Assembly: GCA_045639325.1 (NCBI GenBank)
Contig: JAZUCU010000009.1
Location: 1 to 32,986, forward strand
From: RGIG8244 sp045639325
GTDB taxonomy: Bacteria; Verrucomicrobiota; Lentisphaeria; Victivallales; UBA1829
Length of the DNA: 32,986 bases
Direction: 5' to 3'
Under the pieces are notes generated by a model, which saw nothing but the letters and a program-made list of their open reading frames with translations, was not told the DNA's origin and searched no databases. The position numbers were made by a program, and so were the translations under genes. Numbering within the stretch: position 1 is the first letter of the stretch; every line of letters starts with the position of its first letter. Shown here one piece after another: positions 1-8,426 of this stretch.

Positions 1-370
1 TAGGTCAGTCCTGTTCCGTTGACCGTCAACGTACCGAAGCAAGTTGTCGGGTTGCAGATGGTAATACTGCCGGTGAAGGAACTTGCGCCCTGTGCCAGTT
101 TGTAGGTTCCGGCTGACTGACTTGCGGAGATGGTAATGGAGTAGCTTTTGGCAGAAAGATAAGCCATGTTATTAAGGATATAGCTGTCACCTGCTGTGCG
201 CTCGGAAATATCAAAGTAAATATCTGCACCACTTGCATCGTTGGCATCATCTAATATAATGGTTCCCCCCAGAACGATGTCGCCAGTCATACGTCCGTTG
301 GAAGCAATAAGAATTCCTCCGGAACGAACCGTTCCGTTGTTCATTGTGCCGCCGGAGTAGATTTCCACAT
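1..370. repeat. Long-period direct repeat, copy A (pairs with 1510-1879)
   Basis: Bases 1 to about 370 match 1510 to about 1879 at a constant offset of 1509 bases (503 codons, in frame). The closest match is over the first 300 bases, which encode the cap domain. The unit therefore consists of one cap plus a run of short beta-roll repeats, and at least part of a second unit lies to the left of the window. The two copies differ by scattered substitutions, so the duplication is not very recent. Confidence 0.85.
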
Positions 371-3296
371 AGCCACCGGAATTGACGATTGTACTGTTCG
401 CCGTGCCGCCGGATGAAATATCCATTTCTCCACTGAAATTAACCGTTGTATTGCTTGCGGTGCCTTTGTAGACGTCTACATAGCCACCGGAATTGACGGT
501 TGTACTGTTCGCCGTGCCGCCGCTGGAGATGGTCATGTAGCCACTATTCACGACTACACAGTTTACTGAGCCACCGGAATCGATACTGATACCGCCCCCG
601 TAATTAACGGTATATCGTTCAAGAAAAGCATTTTTCACTTCGAAAGCAGAACCGTTTACTGTACCTTGAATGTATGTATCAGGTGCCACCGTTATTTCCA
701 GACATCCGCCAGACTTAACAACAATATTCGTTGCCGTAGCGCCGGATTCGACTCGCATGGATCCTACGGAATTGACCGTTGTACTGTTCGCCGTGCCGCC
801 GGATGAAACGGACATGTAACCACTGGAATTAATCGTTGTATTATTTACTGCGCCGCCTCGGTTGTACACACAACCACCGGAATTGACGGTTGTACTGTTT
901 GCGGTACCGCCGGATGAAACAGCCACTTCGCCACTGTGATTAACCGTTGTATTGTTTGCGGTGCCGCCACCATTGATATCTACATCGCCACCGGCACTGA
1001 CGGTTGTGCCGTTTGCCATGCCACCACTGCGGATGTACATGTAGCCGCTATTGACGATTGTATAGTCTGCCAAGGCTCCGCTGTAGATGAACATATTGCC
1101 CAAGGATTTGACAATAGTACTGTTCGCTGTACCACCAGAGGAGACAGCCATGTTACCTGCGGCATTGACCGTATTGTTCGCTGTACCGCCGGAGTAAATA
1201 TTCAGTTGGCCCCAGAGATTGACCGTTGTACTGTTCGCTGTACCACCGGATGAAACGAGCATGGTCCCCCAGGAATTGACGATTGTATGGTTTGCCGTGC
1301 CGCCGCTGGAAATAAACATGGAATTATAGGCAACAAGCGTTTCGCCGGTAAAGACGGTTCCCTGTTTGACTAACGTTCCGCTGGAATAAACTTTGACCTG
1401 ACTGCCGCCGGAAGAAACCGGAGGGGTATCCGGTCTGGCGGAACCGCCGCTGCTGATAACCAGCTGCAGATTGCCGCTGTCCTGTACCAGAGAATAAGTC
1501 ATATCACCGTACGTCAAAGCAGTTCCGTTGACCGTCAACGTTCCGAAGCAGGTTGTCGGATTGCAGATGGTAATGCTCTTATTGAAGGAGCTTGCCCCCT
1601 GTGCCAGTTTGTAGGTTCCGGCTGCCTGACTTGCGGAGATGGTAACGGAGTAGCTATTGGCAGAAAGATAAGCGATATTGTTAAGGATATAGCTGTCACT
1701 TGCGGTGCGCCCGGAAATATCAAAGTAAATATCCGCATTACTTGCATCGTTGACAGCATCTAATGTAATGGTTCCCCCCAGAACGATGTCCCCGTTCATA
1801 CATCCGTTGGAAGCGACAAGAGTCCCCCCGGAATGGATCGTTCCACTGCATATTGTGCCGCCGGATACATATATCGCAGCACCTTGTTTGATGATCGCGG
1901 CATTGACAATCCCTTCATTATAAACATATATAGAATCATTCTCCTCAGCAACAAATTGCTCACCAGCCAAGACTTTCCCCTGCCAGATGAGGCTACCATC
2001 AGAATAAAATTTCACCCCGGTGATTAGATCATCTTCCGGAGTAGAAACAATTAAATAAAGTTCGTAGTTATTTTCTGAATCTCTAAACAGTTGATAAGTG
2101 ACACCATTGTATGTCAAGATTTCATCGGAATAGGGATCGTCAAGCGAAGTACCAGCTTTTAATGTTCCATAAACAACTCCATTCACATCTTGAAGCAAGT
2201 ACTTATGAGAAAGTCCTCGTGTTGTCTGACCTGCAAGTTTGTACACACCTGCGTCCTGATCGGAGGAAACGGTGATCGTGTAACTCACATCAACACCCAT
2301 AAAGAGAGTGGTATTTATCAAAAAATCATCATTGACGCTCTGCTCGTAAACTGAAAAATCTATAATAGCCCCTTCTTCGACAGAAATCGAGGCTCCTCCC
2401 ACGTTCACGGTCAGGGTGCCTCGATGTATAGATCCGGATTTCATGACCAGAGATCCTCTGATGTCAACATAAGTGTTGCTTGCAATTGCGCCATCACGAA
2501 GTTCCATATAACCGTGTTTGGGGTCGGAATACCAAGTATATCCAAGATTCGTATTGTATGCAACTCCACCATCGCAAACAATCAGGTGCGCATACTGATC
2601 AACAAAAGTATCATAAACAGCTCCACCCTGATAAACATAGGCATATGTATCGGATACGCTCATCAAGGCATCAAGGTTGGCGTTGAATGCCTTGCCGCCG
2701 TCGTAGATGTACATTTCTGCTCCAGGCTGAATCAAAGGAGACGTGATAGTTCCGTATACATCGACACGATCCGTTACAGTCAAATTATAGATATTTTCAT
2801 ATGACTGTACAACGGTTGCAGCGTATTGTTCCAAACCATTTCCGCCGTGATCAAGAGTTCCAAGCAAGTGATTCACTTCATGGCTGATAACAGCAACAAT
2901 TTCTTCATTGCTGTTGAATGAATCCAACATCACAAAAGCATTGTCCGATTTTTTCTGATTACCACTGTCAACACTCTCTGCAATCCCGGCAAACTTACCA
3001 TAAGCATCAAATGCAGAGGTTTTACCAATATAAACCGTGGAATATTCTCCCAATACCGGACGTTCAGCCACAAATTTAACATTTTCGGTTGCATACAAAT
3101 TATTCAATTCCGATAAAATACCGGCGATCCGTTCCGTTGTCAAACCGGGATCTTCCACCGTAATGCCATCAACCGTCAACAAATCCCCTTCATAGCGGGT
3201 CAACTCCCCATCAAAATCGAGATACACAATTTGAGCCGCCACAACATCCGGAACAATCACCTGGACTCCGCCATTCGCAAACATATTTTGCGTCAT
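1..3296 (-). CDS. Giant repeat surface-type protein with N-terminal metalloprotease motif (partial, 3' end outside window)
   Basis: I translated this frame by hand from the ATG at 3296 and found no stop for 1098 codons, so the gene continues past the left edge. Residues about 20-165 form a globular domain that begins VYLDFDGEL and contains HEVNHLLGTLDH at 139-150. This fits HExxHxxGxxD/H, the zinc site of metzincin-like proteases. From about residue 170 the protein is repetitive: short units of the type SSGGTANSTTVNSGG (beta-roll/AIDA-adhesin-like) alternate with a longer cap domain containing GTYKLAQGASSF and GTLTVNGT. Three caps are visible, around 2045-2300 (divergent), 1440-1800 and 1-300. 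The start has a CAGGAG ribosome site 8 bases upstream and a promoter at 3339-3367. No signal peptide is seen at the N-terminus (MTQNMFANGGVQV), which is odd for a surface protein. The C-terminus, where an autotransporter or sorting signal could lie, is not in the window. Protease activity and surface location are inferences. Confidence 0.85.
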   Translation of the reverse strand, partial: MTQNMFANGGVQVIVPDVVAAQIVYLDFDGELTRYEGDLLTVDGITVEDPGLTTERIAGILSELNNLYATENVKFVAERPVLGEYSTVYIGKTSAFDAYGKFAGIAESVDSGNQKKSDNAFVMLDSFNSNEEIVAVISHEVNHLLGTLDHGGNGLEQYAATVVQSYENIYNLTVTDRVDVYGTITSPLIQPGAEMYIYDGGKAFNANLDALMSVSDTYAYVYQGGAVYDTFVDQYAHLIVCDGGVAYNTNLGYTWYSDPKHGYMELRDGAIASNTYVDIRGSLVMKSGSIHRGTLTVNVGGASISVEEGAIIDFSVYEQSVNDDFLINTTLFMGVDVSYTITVSSDQDAGVYKLAGQTTRGLSHKYLLQDVNGVVYGTLKAGTSLDDPYSDEILTYNGVTYQLFRDSENNYELYLIVSTPEDDLITGVKFYSDGSLIWQGKVLAGEQFVAEENDSIYVYNEGIVNAAIIKQGAAIYVSGGTICSGTIHSGGTLVASNGCMNGDIVLGGTITLDAVNDASNADIYFDISGRTASDSYILNNIAYLSANSYSVTISASQAAGTYKLAQGASSFNKSITICNPTTCFGTLTVNGTALTYGDMTYSLVQDSGNLQLVISSGGSARPDTPPVSSGGSQVKVYSSGTLVKQGTVFTGETLVAYNSMFISSGGTANHTIVNSWGTMLVSSGGTANSTTVNLWGQLNIYSGGTANNTVNAAGNMAVSSGGTANSTIVKSLGNMFIYSGALADYTIVNSGYMYIRSGGMANGTTVSAGGDVDINGGGTANNTTVNHSGEVAVSSGGTANSTTVNSGGCVYNRGGAVNNTTINSSGYMSVSSGGTANSTTVNSVGSMRVESGATATNIVVKSGGCLEITVAPDTYIQGTVNGSAFEVKNAFLERYTVNYGGGISIDSGGSVNCVVVNSGYMTISSGGTANSTTVNSGGYVDVYKGTASNTTVNFSGEMDISSGGTANSTIVNSGGYVEIYSGGTMNNGTVRSGGILIASNGRMTGDIVLGGTIILDDANDASGADIYFDISERTAGDSYILNNMAYLSAKSYSITISASQSAGTYKLAQGASSFTGSITICNPTTCFGTLTVNGTGLT
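330..1330. repeat. Tandem short coding repeats (beta-roll units)
   Basis: About 18 imperfect in-frame units of roughly 54 bases, each encoding a segment like SSGGTANSTTVNSGGYM. The DNA phrase ACCGGAATTGACGGTTGTA and close variants recur many times. Glycine, serine, threonine and asparagine dominate, as in right-handed beta-helix or beta-roll adhesins. The DNA similarity makes slippage or recombination between units plausible. Confidence 0.85.
1510..1879. repeat. Long-period direct repeat, copy B (pairs with 1-370)
   Basis: This is the second copy of the cap-encoding repeat, 1509 bases from copy A and in the same reading frame. On the minus strand it encodes the segment from GDIVLGGTITLD to the LTVNGTALTYGD region. 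Confidence 0.85.
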
Positions 3297-3338
3297 AATC
3301 TTACTCCTGTTTTTTTGAAATGAATTAATTATGACACT

Positions 3339-3367
3339 AATATATACTTTATAAGAGAAAATTGCAA
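3339..3367 (-). promoter_or_regulatory. Promoter of the giant repeat protein gene
   Basis: On the minus strand there is a -35 box TTGCAA (3362-3367), a 17-base spacer and a -10 box TATATT (3339-3344), about 45 bases before the start codon. It is one of the best matches to the pattern shared by promoters in this window. Confidence 0.7.
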
Positions 3368-3389
3368 ATAAAAATTCGCATTTATATGT

Positions 3390-3420
3390 AAAAAAAGCAC
3401 ATATCTTTGTGGATATGTGC
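3390..3420 (-). terminator. Rho-independent terminator after the zinc-ribbon gene pair
   Basis: There is a perfect 9-base stem (GCACATATC with GATATGTGC, 3397-3420). On the minus strand it is followed by a run of T (3390-3396). It closes the transcript from the genes at 3458-5917. Confidence 0.85.
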
Positions 3421-3457
3421 CAGAATTCAAGTCAAAAAAATAAATTTTGTGTAAATT

Positions 3458-3856
3458 TTATTTCTGTTCCGGAGCAGCAGGGGCCGTCCATTTTGCTTTG
3501 CGTTCGGCAAAGGCTTTTTTGCGTTCCTCTTCTTTCGTCATTTCCTCGGAAACGTGACTGCGCAATTCGGATACCTCTCTTTCCAGTTTGGATTTCTCCG
3601 ACTGAAATGCAGATTCCAATTGCTGACAATCCTTATCCATCTTATCCAGAATCAGCCCGGTCACAACGGGGACAACTATGCAGATAAGAATCAACAGAAA
3701 TCCGCTCAGGGCGGCAAACACCACCCATTTTTTCGTCAGCGGCTCCGGCGGCGGTTCAATCGCCTGCAAACATTCCGGACAGGGGAACTGTTTCAGATTT
3801 TTTTCCGGGATCAAAACTTCCTTTTCACAATGAGGACAAACAATAAGATCAGCCAT
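3458..3856 (-). CDS. Zinc-ribbon, single-membrane-helix, coiled-coil protein (132 aa)
   Basis: I do not recognise a named family. An N-terminal zinc ribbon (C7, C10, C26, C29; CPHC and CPEC) resembles the MJ0042-type short ribbons. A proline-rich linker (PPPEP) and one membrane helix at about residues 44-70 follow. The rest is a highly charged coiled coil ending in a proline/alanine tail. The ribbon would face the cytoplasm and the coiled coil the other side, or the reverse; the sequence does not settle this. The gene starts 18 bases after the stop of the larger neighbour, has a GGAAAGG ribosome site and is followed by the operon terminator. It shares its domain order with that neighbour, which suggests the two work together. 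Confidence 0.85.
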   Translation of the reverse strand: MADLIVCPHCEKEVLIPEKNLKQFPCPECLQAIEPPPEPLTKKWVVFAALSGFLLILICIVVPVVTGLILDKMDKDCQQLESAFQSEKSKLEREVSELRSHVSEEMTKEEERKKAFAERKAKWTAPAAPEQK

Positions 3857-3874
3857 GATTACAAAACCTTTCCA

Positions 3875-5917
3875 TTATTTTTTCTTGTTTTTATCCCGGG
3901 ACTGTTTGCCGGAACGGGATGCCTGTTCCAATTCCCGGATGCGTGTTTTTGCATATTCATTGTTCAACTTTTCCGCCATGCGGTAATATGCAATCGCACG
4001 TCTGATATTCTGCTCAATGCCACGGGTCGTACCACGGGGTGCGGAATACATGTCTCCCAGACGGAGCATGGCTTCCAACGACTTCTGTTTCACGGCAGTT
4101 TCATAGAACTGGAGAGCTTTACCGGTGTTCGTATGTTCCTTCAGACCGAACTCTGTCTGCAGACCTGCAACAAAGTTTTTCGCCGCAGACTGTTTGGCAG
4201 AACGGAATACCGGATACATTTCGGACAGAATATTTTCCAATTCCCGGCGTGCATCATTCAATTCGCGCACCGCAGGATAGATTGAACGGATAAAGGATTC
4301 CGTTGAATAAACTTCTGAACCGGACATCACGACGCCGGAACGGAACAATTCTTCCAATGCAATTTTGCGGAGACGGTCCCGTTCATTTTCCTGTTTCTTC
4401 TGCAATTGCGCCAGACGGGATTTTACATAGTCCGCACGCGCCTGCTCTCTTCCGGCAGGATCCAGTTTTTTACGGCATTCCGCATCCAGACGATTCCAGG
4501 TGAAGGTACGCCCGTTGACAACCACGCCATTCTGATCCGCACGGGCAAATGCTCCGCGATAAGAATATTTTTCCTTGCCATCCAGATAAACAACTACCAC
4601 ACTTTCACCGCGTCTGATTTCCGGATAAAGTTCAGCGGCTTTCTGCTGTGCAACAGCCCGTTCCGCTGCAACCGGATACTTGCTTTCCACCGTCTGGTCA
4701 ATCGTCTTGAAACGTTCCGCACAAATCTGTTCGGCCTCCTTGCGGCTCAAAGTAACATTGGAAACTTTCGCAATGTGTTTGAGCAGAGTCTCAACCGGAA
4801 CAAGTGAGCCATCTGCATTTCTGCTGTTTTCAATGCAGACGCGGGCAAACAATTCCTGTGCAGCATGAGGACGCAGGTATGTAAAATCAAATTTATCTTC
4901 AGCCAGATACAGCTGACTGGATGCCACGATAAGCTGGTCTTTATAATTGGCAAGTTTTTCCAACGCTTCCTGTCTCTTGCGTTCCTGTTCTGCAATGCGT
5001 TCCTGTTCCCGGCGCACTTTATCTTTTTCTTCCTGCTCAAGCCGGATTTTCTCATCTTTCTCAAACTGGATGACCGCTTTTGCTGCGATCGTGACTTCGG
5101 AAAGATCCACGCCGCCTTTCTGGAAAGGCTCAATCAATTCTTCGACGACGGCGACACGATCATATTTACGCTGTTCTTTGATTTCTTCAAGCACATTTTT
5201 CAAATGCTGAGTCAATTCCATCACCGCAGAACGGCGGATATCTTCCTCAACCAGCGTATAATGTTTCAACGCCTCCAGGAAGAAAAGATAAGGATTTTCC
5301 TGCAGATACGGTTTCTTTTCCGGATCAATCTTTTCAGGGAACGCAATTTTGATTTTCTGAATTTTTTCCGTTTCCGCAAGGAGCAGTTTTGTATGGAAAA
5401 CAGATTCTTCTTTTTCATCCGCCTTAATCTGCTCCCGAATCGTTTTACGGGCTTTTGTCAGCTGATCCATTGCAGATTTCCGCGCATCCTGCATATTCTT
5501 GCGTTCCGTTGCAAATTTCTGCGGAAGACCTTCCGATTTCCGCATCTGCGCCTGATAAATCAGATAAGCACAAATTGCCAATTCAACAGCAACCACAAGG
5601 AAGAGAACATCACAAACAATTCCCATGAATTTGGAAGTCCGCCACGGGATACGGTTACGAATCAATTCCGCTTCTACAATTTCCTCCTCTTCCTCCGGTG
5701 CTTCAAAAGATTCAAAACCTTCCATATCGGAATCGGAAACTTTATCACCGAGGAGAATATCTTCGTCAACGGTTCGCTTTTCTGCAGGGGCGGATGACGA
5801 TACCGCCTGCAGAGTTTTGCCACATTCCATACAGAGAATAATCTGTCCGTCTTTCTCTTCCGGAATATTCAAAATCGGAGAATTGCAATGGGGACATGTC
5901 ATACTGAATTCTGGCAT
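3875..5917 (-). CDS. Zinc-ribbon membrane protein with long coiled coil and C-terminal Sel1-like repeat (680 aa)
   Basis: The function is not recognised. Visible parts, in order: a zinc ribbon (C8, C11, C29, C32); an acidic stretch (about 50-85, with EEEEEI); one membrane helix (about 97-121); and a long, charged, glutamate/lysine/arginine-rich coiled coil (about 125-420). Next comes a small beta-rich, SH3-like segment (about 430-475, with YLDGKEKYSYRGAF). At the end is a helical region with a Sel1/TPR-like repeat (LEAMLRLGDMYSAP and AIAYYRMAEKLNNEYAKTR) and a lysine-rich tail. AAAGGAG lies before the ATG. The architecture suggests a membrane-anchored scaffold or sensor. It is probably the first gene of a two-gene operon with the 132-aa protein. 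Confidence 0.85.
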   Translation of the reverse strand: MPEFSMTCPHCNSPILNIPEEKDGQIILCMECGKTLQAVSSSAPAEKRTVDEDILLGDKVSDSDMEGFESFEAPEEEEEIVEAELIRNRIPWRTSKFMGIVCDVLFLVVAVELAICAYLIYQAQMRKSEGLPQKFATERKNMQDARKSAMDQLTKARKTIREQIKADEKEESVFHTKLLLAETEKIQKIKIAFPEKIDPEKKPYLQENPYLFFLEALKHYTLVEEDIRRSAVMELTQHLKNVLEEIKEQRKYDRVAVVEELIEPFQKGGVDLSEVTIAAKAVIQFEKDEKIRLEQEEKDKVRREQERIAEQERKRQEALEKLANYKDQLIVASSQLYLAEDKFDFTYLRPHAAQELFARVCIENSRNADGSLVPVETLLKHIAKVSNVTLSRKEAEQICAERFKTIDQTVESKYPVAAERAVAQQKAAELYPEIRRGESVVVVYLDGKEKYSYRGAFARADQNGVVVNGRTFTWNRLDAECRKKLDPAGREQARADYVKSRLAQLQKKQENERDRLRKIALEELFRSGVVMSGSEVYSTESFIRSIYPAVRELNDARRELENILSEMYPVFRSAKQSAAKNFVAGLQTEFGLKEHTNTGKALQFYETAVKQKSLEAMLRLGDMYSAPRGTTRGIEQNIRRAIAYYRMAEKLNNEYAKTRIRELEQASRSGKQSRDKNKKK

Positions 5918-5979
5918 TTCTGACTCCTTTCTGCGTCATTTTTTTATAAAAAACGGAATAACACTCTCAAATCAACGGT

Positions 5980-6007
5980 AAGTTAGCATAAAAACAATTC
6001 TTTGCAA
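5980..6007 (-). promoter_or_regulatory. Promoter of the zinc-ribbon gene pair
   Basis: Minus strand: TTGCAA (6002-6007), a 16-base spacer, TAACTT (5980-5985). It lies in the short gap after the glycosyltransferase stop and about 63 bases before the start codon at 5917. Confidence 0.5.
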
Positions 6008-6014
6008 GGATAAA

Positions 6015-7136
6015 TCATGTTTTTTTACTATATTTTTTGGACACGGCACGGTACAAATCCAGGTATTCCTCCGCCATAACTCCATGACTCTGCAAAATCT
6101 GCCCCGGGATCCGGGCCGCCCCAGACATCTGAAGGACAGCATCCGCCAACTCTTCCCCCGTTTCATCCCGATCCATATCAACCAGACGATATGCCCCCTG
6201 ATACCTGGCACACAATTCCGGCAGAGAATCCACATCTGCGGAAACGACCGGCAGACCGAGAGTCATCGCTTCCGCCAATGCCAAACCATATCCTTCATAA
6301 CGGGACGGCATCACGAACACATCAAACTGGCTCATCAACGATGCCGCATCGGGGAAAAATCCGCCAAGCCGGATATCCATATTTTTCAAATGCAAACGAT
6401 CAATCATCGCCTGTAATCCTGCCCGTTCCTGACCGTCTCCCAGAATCAGAAGCAGCCAGCGTTCGCCTGCCGGAATCTTCCGGTCAAGGGCTTCCACACG
6501 CCCGATCAGCAGGTCATACCCTTTCTGCCAGTTCAGCCGCCCGATGGAGCCGATGACTTTTGTATATTGATCCAGCTGCATTTCTGCCCGGAACGCAGTC
6601 ACACGCTCATCCGATGGGATCACCACCGGATCCACGCCGTTGTAAATGGTTCGGATGGAATCCGCTTTCAAGCCGCAGATTTCACAATGGAACTGTGCGG
6701 ATGCTCTGGAAACCGCTGTGCTGACATCGGCAAGCGGGAAAGTGAGATGATCCATTATAAAAAATAATTTTTTTCCTTTGCGCCGTTCGGAAATATGAAT
6801 CGTATTCACCAGCGGAATACGAAGTCCCATCATGGCAATGCGGCAAAGAATATTCGGATGAATCAGATGAGAATGAACAATATCCGGCTGAAGACGGCGA
6901 ATTGCACGGCGTAATTGGATTACCCCCGCGACAGGATTGCTTTTCCCCATATTGAGATAGGTAATATCCACTCCCGCCGCCCGGAGTTTTTCGGGAATGG
7001 GGGAATGTTCCGGCGGTCCCATCAGGGAGATGACGGATACGGTATGTCCGCGCTTGATATATTCCGCCGCAAGGACGGAGATCACTTTCTCTGCGCCGCC
7101 TGCGCCGAGTTCGGTAATAACTTGCAAAATTTTCAA
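6015..7136 (-). CDS. GT4-family (GT-B fold) glycosyltransferase
   Basis: Likely transfers a sugar from a nucleotide-sugar donor onto a cell-envelope glycan or lipid. The acceptor cannot be read from sequence. The N-terminal half opens with the GAGGAE loop (11-16) typical of GT4 enzymes, and HSH follows at 88-90. The C-terminal half has IGRLNWQKGYDLLI (198-211), the glycine-rich GDG (233-235) and the donor-binding E-x7-E motif at E281 and E289, within PSRYEGYGLALAEA. The length of 373 aa is normal for the family. No membrane helix or signal peptide is seen, so it probably acts at the cytoplasmic face. The gene is divergent from the TPR/LptE-like pair and has its own promoter. Confidence 0.9.
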   Translation of the reverse strand: MKILQVITELGAGGAEKVISVLAAEYIKRGHTVSVISLMGPPEHSPIPEKLRAAGVDITYLNMGKSNPVAGVIQLRRAIRRLQPDIVHSHLIHPNILCRIAMMGLRIPLVNTIHISERRKGKKLFFIMDHLTFPLADVSTAVSRASAQFHCEICGLKADSIRTIYNGVDPVVIPSDERVTAFRAEMQLDQYTKVIGSIGRLNWQKGYDLLIGRVEALDRKIPAGERWLLLILGDGQERAGLQAMIDRLHLKNMDIRLGGFFPDAASLMSQFDVFVMPSRYEGYGLALAEAMTLGLPVVSADVDSLPELCARYQGAYRLVDMDRDETGEELADAVLQMSGAARIPGQILQSHGVMAEEYLDLYRAVSKKYSKKT

Positions 7137-7198
7137 AATAATCTGCTCCGGGCTGTAAATTTTGACGATACGACTGGCAAATCGGCCAAATCTTCTAC

Positions 7199-7226
7199 AT
7201 TATACGTGTTTTTTTTAAAAAATCAA
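7199..7226 (-). promoter_or_regulatory. Promoter of the GT4 glycosyltransferase gene
   Basis: Minus strand: TTGATT (7221-7226), a 16-base A/T-tract spacer, then a perfect TATAAT (7199-7204). It lies in the 180-base divergent region shared with the gene at 7317. The plus-strand gene shows only a weak TGCTAAATT extended -10 near 7255-7265. Confidence 0.6.
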
Positions 7227-7316
7227 TAAGAAAAATGTGGAAAGTTTAAAAAAAGATGCTAAATTATAGCGATGAAAGATAACTTATTTGAATTTTAAAA
7301 CAGGACACATGGAAAA

Positions 7317-8426
7317 ATGAGGTCATTTTTAACAGTATTGCTGACGGCTTCCGTTTTTATCCTATCATACCCGTCCCTTTCAGCAACGGACGCGGAAGCA
7401 AACGATTTTATCAAACAGGCGGTCAAACACCGGGAAGCACAATCGTTCAAGAATGCGGCGGAGGCTTATATGAAAGCCGTTTTGATGGCGGATTCCGCAG
7501 TCATTAAAGCCAATTCCCTGATTTCCGCTTCCATCTGTTACCGGAATGCAGAACTGTATGGCAAAGAGTTTGAATGTATCGAACGTCTTCTGAAAGAACA
7601 TATTGCTCATGTCAATTTCCAGCGTGCAGTGGAACGTCAGTTCGAAATTGCAAACGCGTTTTTCAATGGTCACCGGGATGTGGCAGTAAAATGGCTGCCG
7701 TTCATTAAAGATGCAGACCGGACCGTTGAATTTTTTGAAGCTGCACTGAAAAATGCCTCCTGTGCAAAAGAAGCTCCGGAAGCAAAATTGCGGTTGGGAA
7801 CCATCTATCAGGAAAGAGAAGAAGCCGAAAAAGCAGTCGCCATGTTCCGCGAAGTCATCGCTATGCATCCGGAAACTACCGCAGCCCGCTATGCCGGATT
7901 GGAATTGATTCATACCTACATGTATCTTGCACGCCGTGGCGATGGTGACGGTGCCTGGAGCAAGCTGGCGATGGGTGCATTGAAAGATTTTCTGGAAAAA
8001 TATCCCAATGATCCGGAAGCCCCCTGGGCAAAGAAAGCCTTGGAAGAAATCAATACAATCGATGCAAAACGTCTTCACAACATCGGCAAATTCTACCACA
8101 GAACCGGCCGTGATGATCTGGCTGAACGGTATCTTGCCCGCGTCATCCGCCGTCATGGAGCAACCGAAGACGCAAAAGAATCGGAACAGCTTCTGGCTAA
8201 GATCAATAAAGATTATACTCCGCCGCCGCCCGATGCGCCCCGCAAGGAAAAATTTGTCTATACATTCCAGCGCAACACGATTCCTGTTGAACGGGAACCG
8301 ATTATGGTCGTCCCGGAAAACAGCGATGGCAAATGGCTTTTACCGGTACGCAATCTGAAGAAAGATGTTATTCCTGCAACCAATAATGTTTCTGCTGAAA
8401 GGAATGTGAATAAAAATGAATTCTAA
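7317..8426 (+). CDS. Exported TPR-repeat protein
   Basis: A signal peptide (about residues 1-23, hydrophobic LLTASVFILSYPSLSA before TDAE) predicts export to the periplasm. The mature part is a helical solenoid of TPR-like units, e.g. about residues 27-60 and 155-190 (EAPEAKLRLGTIYQEREEAEKAVAMFREVI) and again near 240-300 (HRTGRDDLAERYLARVI). The C-terminal 60 residues are proline-rich and probably unstructured. It resembles BamD/CpoB-type envelope scaffold proteins in general style only; there is no lipobox. It overlaps the next gene by 11 bases, so the two are translationally coupled, pointing to a role in outer-membrane assembly. An ATG at 7309 is followed at once by a stop, so 7317 is the start. 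Confidence 0.85.
   Translation: MRSFLTVLLTASVFILSYPSLSATDAEANDFIKQAVKHREAQSFKNAAEAYMKAVLMADSAVIKANSLISASICYRNAELYGKEFECIERLLKEHIAHVNFQRAVERQFEIANAFFNGHRDVAVKWLPFIKDADRTVEFFEAALKNASCAKEAPEAKLRLGTIYQEREEAEKAVAMFREVIAMHPETTAARYAGLELIHTYMYLARRGDGDGAWSKLAMGALKDFLEKYPNDPEAPWAKKALEEINTIDAKRLHNIGKFYHRTGRDDLAERYLARVIRRHGATEDAKESEQLLAKINKDYTPPPPDAPRKEKFVYTFQRNTIPVEREPIMVVPENSDGKWLLPVRNLKKDVIPATNNVSAERNVNKNEF

Noticed and set aside
936..1253. Plus-strand cysteine-rich open frame (105 aa) with repeated C-x-x-C pattern
   Set aside because: It is the antisense reading of the short coding repeats; the minus-strand frame is open for 1098 codons with promoter and ribosome site.
330..1330. Regularly spaced repeats that could be taken for a CRISPR array
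   Set aside because: The units are in frame, imperfect and coding, with no unique spacers and no cas genes.
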